DNA of 64,000 nucleotides from Trichosphaerium sp. ATCC 40318 (taxonomy: Eukaryota > Discosea > Flabellinia > Trichosidae). Made by a program: the position numbers and the translations under genes. This document shows, one piece after another, positions 1-17,938 of the stretch. The stretch's first letter is position 1. Each line of letters opens with the position of its first letter. The notes under the pieces are model-generated. The model was not told where the DNA came from, ran no database searches, and was given only the letters and a program-made list of their open reading frames with translations. The DNA lies in NCBI GenBank assembly GCA_038496445.1, contig JALMLS010000562.1, positions 186,001-250,000 on the forward strand. Reading direction: 5' to 3'.

Positions 1-91
1 GTGCGGTACATGTGAGAATCGTTGTTTAATTTGAAAATCAACAAGGTAAAACGTAGTCAGAATTCACGTATCCTGTACAGTTTGTTCCATA

Positions 92-1692
92 ATGCTGGCT
101 ATAGTGATAACCATACTTGTTTTGGTTATGCCATGCCATTGTAGCACTGACACTATTGCCAAGCTTAACAGGCGCATTGAAGCAATGAAAAATACTCGCG
201 TAGCGTACGAAAGAGCTTTGTGGCATACAAGAGATCAATTACGAGAAATGACAGCGTATATCGAGTCAACAATAACAGACAGCGAAGTACGAGCAAAAAG
301 ACATGTTACAGAGGTATTTAAACTATTTTTTTTGCCATTTCATAACCGAAATAGGTTGATAGACGCTCCAAACTATCATACGTTGAATTCTATCAAGAAT
401 ACGCCATGAAATCAAAACCAGTAATTATAACCGACTACTCCACATCGTTTTTTGCTTCAGGCATCCCATGGACACGAAATCATATAACTGTACCTTGTCC
501 CTAACGTATATTTGGTGTTCACACTGTTTAGCGTACTTGTAAAGGCTCTGAAGTTGAAATAAGTGTGCATGACCCAAAAGCAGAAGTACAAAAACTTTCC
601 CTTTACCTTCTTGCTCTGACGCTTTTTTGCAACTTCTAGATTTGGGCTAAGCTTGCGGAGCACTCAATTATGCCTATTGAGAAGTACATGAAAGAATACG
701 CGAAGGTAAGGCTTTTTTATCACGTGATCACAAAGTTAAACATAAATTGACACCTTTGCCAAACAGCGAGAAAGTTACAAAGATACAAATGAATTATTGT
801 ATTTACATGATGTCCCACTACCTTATACTTGCCCTTCACTACTCGATGATTTTGTAATGCCAAAGTACTTTGCCCCAGGTATCTATCATTTGAGAGTACG
901 TAGCATCTAACTATAGTAGATTTTCTACAAAAGGTTCCTCCAAAGTATGAAGACATTGATGTTAACTATGTAAATTACTGGCCAAGTCTGTATGTTCTTG
1001 TTTTTATCAGTCGCTGCTTTTTTGATTGTCACTAGCTTTGTGGGTCCAAAGGGTTCTCAATCATCACTGCATGTTGATGCTTTTGGTAGTAATTTCTGGA
1101 TGCTGGCACTTGAGGGAAGGAAAGAATGGTAACAGTTAAAATTAAGCCTTGGTATTTATGCATTTAGGAATTTTTTTGCTCCTCAGGATAGACTGTACTT
1201 GTACGAAGACAGAGGTAAATCCTTCTTCAACCTCGACACGTTTTCTCCTCCGCCTGAAGCCAGGCTTTTCGCTAGAACTAAAACTATGCATTGTATTCTT
1301 CAACCTGGAGAGTTACTTGTCGTACCAGGTGGTGCACCTCATCAGGTTTGATTGTTTTTTAAATATTTACTTAACTCGTTCCCTAGGTGAGGAATCTCGA
1401 TGACATAGTTGCCATCGGTACTCTACTCGTATAAATAACGCATTAACAACTCACTAGCTGGTAATTACATTGATGGATCAAACTACAGAAGTGTTGTTTC
1501 TGAATTCGAGTTAGAGGCTCATGCAGGTTCATTTCCTGCTGAAGTAATGTTGGATGAGCTCAGGTAAGCATTCTCATAATATTCTCGTGTATCTAACTGT
1601 CATCAAGGAACCTCGATTTACCCCAACTAATGTCACGTGTACCAAAGGATCTTAAATATGCAGATTTCAAAAAACAACAACCTAGACAATAA
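92..1692 (+). CDS. JmjC-domain 2-oxoglutarate/Fe(II) oxygenase with signal peptide
   Basis: Spliced gene of about nine exons. The start at 92 opens a hydrophobic leader (MLAIVITILVLVMPCHC) that looks like a signal peptide, so the protein should enter the secretory pathway rather than the nucleus. An entry segment with KSKPVIITDY matches the start of cupin_8/JmjC domains. The core carries FVGPKGSQSSLHVDAFGS, where HVD gives the first two iron ligands, then LALEGRKEW, and later VVPGGAPHQV, whose His is the third ligand. The last exon ends YADFKKQQPRQ and stop at 1690-1692. The family hydroxylates or demethylates proteins using 2-oxoglutarate. The secretory subset (JMJD8-like) acts in the ER lumen. 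The substrate here is unknown. It converges on the USP gene with only 61 bases between the two stops. Confidence 0.8.
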
Positions 1693-1753
1693 TACAAACA
1701 AAAGGAAGAACGTATCATTTCGTTGTTCTTTTCTTTTTTTTTGAACAATTATT

Positions 1754-7611
<5,858 letters not shown>

Positions 7612-7888
7612 CGCGTATACGCGAAAAGGGGGTGCGTTAGAGATGCCCCAACACTTAAAATTGAAATGGTTAACTTAAAATGCAATCTAGCGTGATCCGT
7701 TTTTACTTGACACCGCAACAATAGCAATTTTGGCACGCAGACATCCTTGCATAGCCAATTTTGAGTTCCGTAACAAAGTACCTTTTGGTAACCTGTTACA
7801 ACTTTTTTTTTCCCCCTATTATGAACTAGAATGTGGGGTGGACCTTTAAACAACAATCAACATTTGGCAGTACGTAATTTAACGCAAA
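7612..7888. promoter_or_regulatory. divergent upstream region between USP32-like and SMCR8-like genes
   Basis: Gap of 277 bases between two start codons facing away from each other. It must hold both promoters and 5' leaders. No TATA box, repeat or RNA gene stands out. Short open frames on both strands here look like chance. Confidence 0.4.
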
Positions 7889-10800
7889 ATGCCAACGGCA
7901 GGCGACGCGGTGCGTTACAACATCCAAGACGCAGAAGAAGGGTACCTACCATGGAGTTACGCGTTTTGTTGGCCTTACGACTTTTTTCTAGAAAGGTAGA
8001 AGGGCAGCGTTTAAGAGCGATTTCATAGTCATCACAGAGTTTTGCGAACATAAGGGTACAACTTGAAAATAACCAAAACACAACGGATTTTATTCTTTTT
8101 TTCAGTTCCCAACGTACATCATTCGCTGACCCTTCTCCAGGACCAGTATGTCGCAAAATAATAGGAAATCACGGGAATTTTGATTTAAAGACGTACGGTA
8201 CAAAGACTTTGGCTCAGGGAGCTCCTACCGATAACATGGGCGTTCTTGTGGATCTGCCCAATGAATGCGCAGGCGTTTTTTTTCAGCACATGCAATTATA
8301 CGACATACATGCTAGGTAAGCGTGATTTTCACGTGTTTTGTCTTGTGATGCATGTAATTGACTTTTTATTCCAGAGGTTACGTTCGTACAATGACCTTTG
8401 GATATATATCAAGAGATACAAAGAAATTAGCACGCGCTATGCCTCATTTTTTGGCAGGATTTAAAATGGTAGAATTACGATTTTGTTCTCTTTCTTTTCT
8501 TGTTTTTTTTTTATTGTTAGCTTCGCTTGCTTATCGCCCTTCGAGATTGCTGAGATGTTAAAGAAGTCTAACAGATCCCAATTTTTAAAAGAAGCAGAAA
8601 CAAAAGTAAAGAGTATAGCACAAGACGAGGTAATGCGTTTACAATCATAGAAGGATGTGAATTTTTAATCAAATTTATTAAGGACGAACTGCAATTGTTG
8701 CATTCGCTAATAGACAAACTACATAAGCAACGTGAAGAAGTATGTGTTAATGATCATAAATCGGAGCTAATATTGGTTACAGGCATTACACAATTTCCTA
8801 AAAGTAGAAGCTACAGAATTAATAACAGATCCAGTGTTATACGAAACTGACAATATGAGGTTGGGTTCTGTCACCTTTTTTGAATTAAACTAATGTCCAT
8901 AGTGATACATCTAGTATGCCTGCTGCGTCTTTTGAGGGAGAAGATGAACTGGCCAGAGTACGTCACATTATACAAGGCACGCTCTAACAACAACTAGATG
9001 TCTAATGGGTTGAATAAATCCAACGGATTGGATGATGGTACAACTTAACTCTCAGCCAACTTTCTCTAATTACTAAGCAGGATATGGAGTGTTTGAACAC
9101 CGTCCACGAAACGCTTCATTACTTGATTTTGCTACAGTTGATAGTAACAGAAGCAGCTACTCTGTAGATAGTGACACAGAACCTGGTAGTACATCATCCG
9201 ATGTGAGTTTTCTATTCAATTGGTTTTTTCTGTTTGTTACTATGTCTGATTAAATTTATAAAGGATCATGAACAGAACGTACCTATCGACCTACAAACCA
9301 ATGTAACATTGAACAATAAGAGTCTTCGGACTTTGAAACAACTATGTTCAAGCTGGAACGAAGCTATGCGCCAATTAGAGGATATAAAAAAGTATTTTGG
9401 TCGTAGCTCTCCATTGCTACAACTTGAACAACAATCCCTAAATTTCTTCAGTAAGTTTGAGTTGGTTTTTTCCATGCTAATACATGACTAGTTCCTACAT
9501 CTCTTCTCTTTGTAATGGGCAACTCTGGAATCTCCAATTTTTATACAAACTACAATATGCCGCCTAGATCATGGCACGCACTTAATAGCTCAGCAAATGG
9601 CAACGCAAGCAATGAAGCACCAGTAGCACAAAATGTTGACGCCTATGTCAACAATTTTTTTATTCATAAACGCAACAAGTACGCCCTTACACATTACCAT
9701 TAGATGAATTCTTTAATGAAATTAATTATTTGTCACAGGCATTACACTGATAAATTCGGAGGAGTATGGCATAGTTCAAGAAAACGGCCTTCTGGTATTG
9801 GAATCCTTCAATTATTGAAAGATGGTTTTCACTATCTTAAACATATTATTTATTCGCTCCTCATTGGTACGTCAAGGCATATATCCTATAAAAATTATAC
9901 GCTTATGCTTGCTTTAAGGTCGCCCTGTAATTGTTATTGGAAAAGGTGTTGATGGAGAACCTAATCCGTAAGACTGTTGCGTTTTTTGGTTTTGACTTTT
10001 TTTATTAGAGACGTTGAAGCTGCTGTTCAAGCCTTATCAATTTTTGTGCCTGGGTACCATTATAGGTGTAAGCGATGGTACAAAAAGGATATTGTTAATT
10101 GGCAAGTGCTATCAACGATAAAATTGATGGGTCTTGATAACAGTGCGCGTATTCATGAAGGCATAAAGGTGAGTTTGATAAATAACAAAATAAATAAGCA
10201 ATTTCTTTTCTTTGACACTTTATCGCTAGCGGTATATTACAGTTTTTGATATGGACACGAGAGTGATATATTGTCCTGTTTATGAAGGTGAAGGGTTTAT
10301 TAATACACTCTATGATGTCAATCAAACATGGCCTGTAAGTTACTATGAATACACCAAGATGTTGGCAGCGTGGTTCTCACTTTTGTATTTTTTTAGAACG
10401 AAGACATTTACCTCAACAATATCAAACTACAGTTTGAAGAGTTGGCTTTAGAAGTAAGAAAAAAAGTCATAATTTGTTTATTTTGTTAATCACGTTTTAG
10501 GCTTGGAAATATTACCATATATTTTGTTGTATTGATGTTGAAAATGATGCTGAGGGTGTTGAGGAAAGAGCACAGAAAGAAGAAATCCATTTTAAAACTC
10601 ATGGTACACTACCCTGTGATGTACCGATTATAAAGTACATGGCTTTTATTGTAAAAGAACAACAATACCTGGAGTCACGCGGACAAAAGAAGAATTCTCA
10701 GCAAGGTTTCAGGTTGCGCTTAGACTACTCAGAATGCAAAATGGTAAGCGCAACAACGCTCAGCCCAAGCCCTAAAGCTGCACATAAAACAGGGCAATAA
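7889..10800 (+). CDS. SMCR8: SMCR8-like DENN-family protein
   Basis: Spliced gene recognised by two conserved blocks. Near the N-terminus SDFIVITEFCEHKGP is followed by a GNFDLKTYGTK segment and then by FFQHMQLYDIHARGYVRT with FGYISRDTKKLARAM, the longin/uDENN motif of SMCR8 and folliculin relatives. The C-terminal DENN part has ALSIFVPGYHYRCKRWYK, then STIKLMGLDNSARIHEGIK, RVIYCPVYEGEGFI and a tail around IKYMAFIVKEQQYLESR and RLDYSECK, in the same order as in animal SMCR8. In animals SMCR8 joins C9orf72 and WDR41 in a complex that acts as a GAP for ARF/RAB GTPases and controls autophagy and lysosome signalling. The long acidic/serine middle of animal SMCR8 is much shorter here. The start at 7889 is chosen because intron removal then gives one frame. 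An acceptor at about 8142 restores the HKGPVC join. Confidence 0.82.
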
Positions 10801-11017
10801 AAGTCTTCTAAAAATCGTCTTAACATTGCACGTACTCCGGGAAAACAACCCTTCTAATACCGGTTTTATTAACACATATACAACTAATATCCGAAAGCTT
10901 GATTTTCCACAATCTCTACTTCTTGAACAAATAGTGCGAGTTTTCTAGATACAGAATAAAAATGAAGATGAATTTTATTGACTACATATTCACACACTCA
11001 CTAAACACCACACAACA

Positions 11018-12380
11018 ATGGTACGTAATTATAGTTGAGTAACTTGATACAGCTACATGCTTTGTTTTGCAATTACTCGCATCGGAAATCAGTTTATTAA
11101 TTTATGGGTAGACAAGCCTTCATTTCAGCCTAAAAGGTCCCTCTCTTATGCGTACCGCGAGTCAAGCCATTTTTGAAATAAAAGTTACTGCAGACAATGT
11201 GCGTTGTTGCGCAAGAACGCAAGTTAGGCTTGTCCCAACTATTGCCTTTTTTGGAATGTCAAACTAACTTACGGCTAGGGAGGTCCAGCAGATATACCAG
11301 ATCAATTTCAAATTGCTGTCTCAGGACCAAGCACATATTACCCAACAGCAATGCGCCAATCTATTGGTACGAAGACTTTTAACGCCACTATAACCAAAAG
11401 TGTCAAACTATCTCATTTTTCCGTTTGTAGGAGTATACGCTTTTGAATTTACACCATCACCTTCCGGCCACTACGTCGTCACTATTGACAGGTCTGGTAA
11501 ACGTTTATTCAATGAAGGTCATAAACTGGAAGCACGCGACAATGTCAAATCATCAAATGGTGGCAGTGGTGGTGTACCAACTGGCGCTTCCAGCGGTGGT
11601 CGTGTTAGCTTCACAATGGAAGGTATTGGTCTCGCTAATGGGCGCGTGAGAGATAGACGTACATTCACAATAAAAAACACAGGTACTGAACACCTATGAA
11701 GTAATAACCTCTATTAACCATAAAACGAAGGAAACGTAAATGCTTCTGATCTCTCAATTGTTATCAGAGGCCCTGAAACTTGCACAGCCAGCATTAGCGG
11801 AAGCTCAGGATGCTTCCAAGCTACCTACAGCGTAGGTTCACCTGGCGTTTACACTGTTGATTTCAAGTACATTGGTTCAAATGTACTCCAAAAGCAACAC
11901 CAAATGACTATTTCAGCTTGTGAGTATATTCGACATTTTAACTGATTTTTGATGGAAATAACTTCGCGTTTAGATCCAAGGGGTAGTAATAGTGCAGTTT
12001 CTGGTAATGGCCAAATCGGAATAAATCAAGAATACAATTTTAAAGTCATGTCAATTGATGCAAATGGCTACGCCATACCTGTGGGTGGTGATGTCTATGA
12101 GGTGCGATCAAGAGCTATTCAATCGATTTCCTAAAATAACACGCTATAGATGCTAGTTAGTGGTGTTGAAGGAGGCTTTTGTAAACCACAGCTTGTTGAT
12201 AACAAGGATGGCACATACACAGGCAAAATAATATTTTACACAGCGGGAACATACGAACTTACAGTACGTCCTACTCATCAATATTGTTCCTTGTATCTAT
12301 TGTACCTAACCTAGTGGTTGTAGTGCCAGTTCAATGGACAACATCTCAAAAACTCTCCATGGAGTGTACGAGCACAATAA
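11018..12380 (+). CDS. filamin-repeat (ABP280) protein
   Basis: Small spliced gene with about three filamin-type immunoglobulin repeats and no visible actin-binding calponin-homology domain. Repeat 1 holds GPSLMRTASQAIFEIKVTAD, GGPADIPDQFQIAVSGPS and FTPSPSGHYVVTI. Repeat 2 begins GIGLANGRVRDRRTFTIKNT, the usual filamin entry, and contains SPGVYTVDFKYIG. Repeat 3 ends with YELTVQFNGQHLKNSPWSVR, a typical last strand, and stop at 12378-12380. Such repeats bind membrane receptors and signalling proteins; without CH domains actin binding is not predicted. The start is uncertain: I use an ATG directly followed by a GTACGT donor at 11021, with the acceptor near 11111. Length is about 330 residues, far below the 2,600 of animal filamins. 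Confidence 0.75.
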
Positions 12381-12698
12381 AAACTCTAGTTTCTATTATT
12401 TACTATTTGAATAATCTCGTAAGACCATCTATACCCAGTTGCAACCAATGACCAAGACTGACATATTTCACAATTGCACAGCACTCAACAACGTGTATGT
12501 CCCAGCCTATTATACAAAATGCTATTGTCACAAAAGAAGCAAAAGCGCCGTTCATTTATTGGCTACCTCGTATTACTTGAAAAGTGCAACTACGCCATAA
12601 TCCTGGTTACTCCAAATTAAAAATAAATAGCAAAGTTGCGTTTTTAGTAGTCTTCCTCCTTATTGTAGGCTACTTAAAGTATTTTACAAATGTTTATT
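12381..12698. other. intergenic, convergent gene ends
   Basis: About 318 bases between the stop of the filamin gene and the end of the GAPVD1-like gene. AT-rich, no gene-like frame, repeat or RNA fold seen. It presumably holds both polyadenylation sites. Confidence 0.5.
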
Positions 12699-15600
12699 TT
12701 ACAAACTTAGCTTATCACTTGTATAATCACTTCTATCACTTTCTTTACCACTTGTTTTAGCGCTTTGTTGTCGCTTTTCACTACTACTTTCTCTTTCCCT
12801 TTGTTCCTTTGCTTCTTCTCTAGCTTTGAGTACTCTATCTTTAATCGTTTGTAATTCTCTAAACTTGAAACGAAGCGATGTTTTAGTTCTTGTTCTTTGA
12901 GATTTTGTTAGGCTCAATAAAGACCTCTTTTTCGAAAGCTCGTCTGAGTCCCTATAGACATACTTAACTTTGTTCTTCCCACAAGATTTGCTTTGACAGA
13001 TTGTGAACGTGTAAATGCCGGTGTGGTAGAAGGTGCAGTTGGATTGAACACAGAAGCTGCATTCCAGTGTCGACGCTTTGCAAGTACAATGCTTTGAATG
13101 ATATTTAATACATAATATGAATATACACAACCCAATCCTAGCAACAGCTAGGAAAGGGATTCTCTAACTACAACACGCCCAAATATGAGATATTACAAAA
13201 GCAGCAGAGTTTGGCAATATCGCGTAAGGGTGACAGGTTTTTTGTTGAAAAAATAAATATCTAGCATCAACATTTTACTTACCCATCTTCGGCATTGCTA
13301 TTGTTCCTTGTGTACACTTGAAGTTTCTTCAATATAAGATTTAAGATTTCAACAGCAGATAAGAAGTTAATAAACCAAACTTCTTCTTGATCATCAAGTT
13401 CAGTATAAAGAGAAATGTAGCTATCGTAAAAAGAAAATGGTAAGTACACTTTAAACACGTGATAGTAAAATGCGTACGCAAGTTGTGATAACAAGTTCTT
13501 TGGCGCCACCTTGCAAATGATGTAACTCATGATTGGCAAATAGTCATCTGGACCACCATTGAGAGGCTTCACATAATTCAATAATACATTCCAGGTATCA
13601 ACAATAACTCTCATCTTATCGTGTGGAGCCTTGAACAATGACATTTTAATAAGCTCTAGAAGTAGGTCGTTAAGTTTAATACTTTTTGAATCATTCAAAA
13701 ATAGAAGCAAGTACCTTGTTGTGCCGGTAACCAAGGCGCTTGATGGTAAAATTTCTGCCTTAGTTCAAGGTCAACAACCTAGTAAAGTTAGCAGAAAATT
13801 CATTACAAATCAACAAGGTTGTACCTTCACTAACGGTCCCTTCTCTTCTAATTCTTGACTGAAGTCTACATCAAGTGCAGTCTGTGGGAATATTTTATCG
13901 TATAGTTTAGATAAGAGAATACGCTCGAGATTGTACATCGCTTGCTGTGTGAGATGGCCTTTACCTTTCCATAACTCATGATTCAAAACTTCTTGTTTTG
14001 ATAATTTCAGGAAGCCACGAACACTCTTTGAGTTGGCGTCACAAGCAACACATGTATTTGGAGTAGTAAGTGATGGATTACACTGACAATTACTGACGTC
14101 TTGAGCTTGTTTTCTAAACCGTGATACAAACCTAAAATACAAAAACTTAGTTTAACAGAAAAAAAAACTTGTTTATCTTTAACTTACGTATCTTGAAGTT
14201 GATCATACGTATCTTCACGGAAACGACGGATCTTTAGATCAGTCAAAAACTCTAGTAACTGACGCTGTTGATCACGAACAAGCGCAATCTGGGACTCAAT
14301 CTGTTTTAAGAACCATACAGCACCTCGTCGCTCTGCTTCACAACCTTGCTTACGAATATTCATGTCCTAATGGCGTTAATCAGAAAAACTCAAAGCAAAT
14401 TACTAGAATTAACAACGTACATTAACCATTTCTTCAAGGAGAAGAGTAAAGTCCTTTTCCGCGTACTTGATCGGTACACGCTCTAAACTTCTGCAAGCTT
14501 CACAAATCTGAGCGTTGAAAATATTTGCAATCTCAAAGGATCGATTTCGCTACGAGTATCTATTGTGAGTTCGCATATCGTTAAGAATTTTAGACATACA
14601 GATAATTGAGCTTGTAATACATCTGATACACTACTTCCAGTAATATCAACTAACTGATCTAAACCACGAAGAACCAACATTAAATTTTGCTTAGCAAATT
14701 GAAGGAATGGATCTGGTTTCGTCTTTTGAACTGACGTTTCCTCTTTCTTTGGCTTCATGTCTTTCACTAAAAGAAATAATTTAGAACTCACTGGATTCCT
14801 ATAGCCATATCGATATACCTTTACTCATGTCCAACATGATAAACTCTGTGCGTTTGCAAAAGTCATCAATAGAAGAGTAGATTTTCTCATTGGTTTCACG
14901 GAGAAGTCCATCAGACCATACTTCATCGTTATTGGCTATTAATGTTACAATAACACGCAAATCGGATGATGATATGAGTAAGAATTGATGAGGTGAAGTC
15001 ACTTTGCCATCAGAATCGCTGAAGTAATCAGATGGTTCTGGCACGTCCCACATTGTTTTATTGTAGAACTCATTTACTTTAGGTGCCAATTCTATGAGTT
15101 CAACCATTTCTTAAACTCGTCAGACGTAATAGCTTCGTAATGATTACTCACCTCTGCGAGACTGAGACCTTGGTCTACCACTAGCTTTGAAATCATTCCC
15201 ACGCCGTTCACCTATCTTCAGAGTACCTCTACAAAACTTTAGAATGGCTAGCATGTTAAGTACACATACGGTCTGTGAGACTTGCTTTCATCCACTTTAT
15301 TAGCCAAGCGCGACTTGTCTTGTTAGATTTTGTATACGTGCGATGAGGTACCTTTTGTCTCATCAAAGGTGTAATGACCGGTAATGGCCTGTTGGTTAAA
15401 TCAACCATGCTCTTCTAAAGTTTTGTTAGCTATTGTAGAGTAATTCGTGTTTTATACCCCTCTAATACGCCCAGAACTTGTTTCGGAATCTTTTGACCCT
15501 AATCTCTGATTTCTGTTAGTACAAGCACCAAACTCATTCGAATACACGTACAACGAGCATAGGTCTCTTAGGTGGAGAAGCTGCATTACCACCGATAGTC

Positions 15601-17665
15601 TCATGCTTCAAAATTTATTAGAGACTCAATGACATAATGACACATACTTGAGTTTCGCTAACTGTTGAACGAGGTATTGGAGGCGTAGGTCGTTGAGGAA
15701 CAGGAGACTTAGGAAATCCTGATCTTGGGGATCCTTGGCCAGAAGATTGCCTAAAAACGTAAGAAAACAAGAAATACAAGCGTTGTTAGTAGCCCGTACT
15801 TGCGTATGTTCGCAGTCATTTTCTTTAGTTGTTGAGCATTCATCGTATTTGCTTTTTTGGGAGGACGAGAGCTACCTGAGGTTGTTAGCGTGTATTACTT
15901 CAACAATAACTACGTACTGACTGTGATATTAGTTGTACGCTTTGGGCTCTAAACACGTTTACTACAACACCATAACATCAACACGTACTTTCACTAATCT
16001 AAAGGTACCAGAGCGACGCTTGTTCTTTCTATCGTCCAGATTTTGAATAGAGTCCAAAGTAGCAATTATTTGATTTTTAGTTTTCTCCAATGTACGTGTT
16101 TTCTCTGAAGAACCAGCACCTTTGGTCTTTTCTTTTTTGTCTGTTCCATAACTGTGTATTTTTCCTGCCAAATCTACCAGGCGAACAGCAAGCTAATAGT
16201 ATTAGCTAGGTACACTAAGCATAGACGCACTTGAATTAAATAGTTGCGCTCCCTGTGACCAATAACACCACCAGAAACAAGTCCATAACTTTCAGGTCTG
16301 ATAATAGCCGGTACCTCAAAAGCGTCAGGATACCCATGCAGCCAAAATACATACCACAAAGTGCTTAAATAATATATTAATAACAATTTTACGCGTCAAG
16401 CGTCGCTTTTCAACTGGATCTTCCATGTCTGCCGTGCACATCCTAAGGTTATTTAATAATAATACCATGTCATTAACTTACTTGATGATACGGTTAGTAA
16501 GCCAACGCAAGCCATAAGGGATTAGCGAAGCATTCTCAGCTATTTGGCTCAATATTTTATAAATGGCATTAAGGAGAAGCATTTGAGGATCAGCTGTCGG
16601 GTGTAAGTAATAATCAATGTATCAACCTAAAATTACCTGCAGATATTGTCTTTGAAGACTGGAACAAAAACCGCTAAACGATACGTCAAATTACAAAAGA
16701 CACAAGCAAATCCAAACCTCAGCATCGTTGGTAGAATAATATTTTGACACCATGTTCTTATGTTCTTGAATAACGTAATTCAAGACATTTCGCAGTACAG
16801 TATACAAGTACGGTTTACCATACGTTAAGCTAACATTCAGCGTTACCAATTTACCCTTTACAGTTTACGTACTTCATATAAGTCGATAGTAGGTCAGAGG
16901 TAAAGCAGGAGCTGCTCAAAAAGCTTGATTTTACGTTCCAATTTGCGTATTGCACCTCTGCTACTTGCTAACAAATATGAGCGCTTGCACTTATTGTAAA
17001 AATCCAGAAGCAATACCTCAATGAATCTCAAGAGTAATGACTCGTCAGGCATCGTGTGACAGTTTCCAAATAGTGTGAACACGATAGCTTGAGATACACC
17101 GTGTTGTTGGCGAGTCTCTGAGAAGGTACCAGCGTGTTTAAGAATTTCAAGAAGGTGACTATTGTCTGCACGCAAGCCAGCTATCAACACACCAGTTGCC
17201 TTCACAAAATAATTATTAATAAAATAATAGCACGTGGTTTTGGTGTAGGTAATTGGCGAAACGGTTGATTAATTGCGGTTTTGTAACCTACCTTACGGAG
17301 AGCAGCTGGTGCTTCTTTAAACCGTTTTGTTTTTTTGACACCACTGAAAGGCATCGCAAAGCCTTTGTTCCATATTTGCCTGTCCAAATCGCGCACGTCA
17401 GAGATAACTTCGAACAATTCAAGCGACTTCTGGTTGATCTTCTTTTTTATCAGAGTGTTGGACTTTTGATCTAAATACTCGGTTACACAGCCTTTGTGTC
17501 GTATTTTGGCAATAATTACGCACCCTGCAGCTGTGATAGCTCTTCATTTTGCAATTCCTCCTGTAATTGCGCTAGCTTGTGCCCATTGCAGTATTTTTCT
17601 TTCGGTTGATTGTTATGCTCTACGTTATTTTGGTTCGCTGGCGTTTTCTCCTTAGTAGCCATCAT
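12699..17665 (-). CDS. GAPVD1: GAPVD1-like RasGAP and VPS9 domain protein
   Basis: Long multi-exon gene starting at a double ATG (17665). An N-terminal RasGAP-type domain contains LIAGLRADNSHLLEILK, then IVFTLFGNCHTMPDESLLLR, and further on PAIIRPESYGLVSGGVIGHR, matching the order in GAPVD1/RAP6. The segment LAGKIHSYGTDKK marks the end of that domain. The middle (about 16-15.2 kb) is low complexity. The C-terminal VPS9 exchange domain shows LERILLSKLYDKIFPQT and GGPDDYLPIMSYIICKVAPK (about 13.95-13.5 kb). In animals GAPVD1 activates Rab5-type GTPases at endosomes and may act on Ras-like GTPases. The tail after 13279 is continued across a roughly 140 base intron into a Ser/Arg-rich region. The frame changes somewhere between 13000 and 12910, so the exact C-terminus is not settled. 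Confidence 0.82.
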
Positions 17666-17938
17666 TGGGCTGTCATAAAGCTAGTGTTATACCCATAAGC
17701 GTGTTTGAGGCCTTACAAATTTGGCAGCACTTTGTGACCTGCCTTTGACCACCTTTTCTACCACCGAGTAAGCGTAAACCACCTCGTGTACGTTCATTCA
17801 AAACCTCAATTTATACTTTTAATTGCGTAGCGCATCTTTATCAAAACTTTTTGCGTAAAAGCAAAACAACCAACCTTCGGTCCATTCATAGATAGCGCAA
17901 GCTATTCGCACAGCAGAAACTAATCTTTTTTCAAGGCA

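Noticed and set aside
12960-12985. 17- to 20-base intron in the GAPVD1-like tail
   Set aside because: Several longer introns give the same frame; ultra-short introns are not needed elsewhere in the window.
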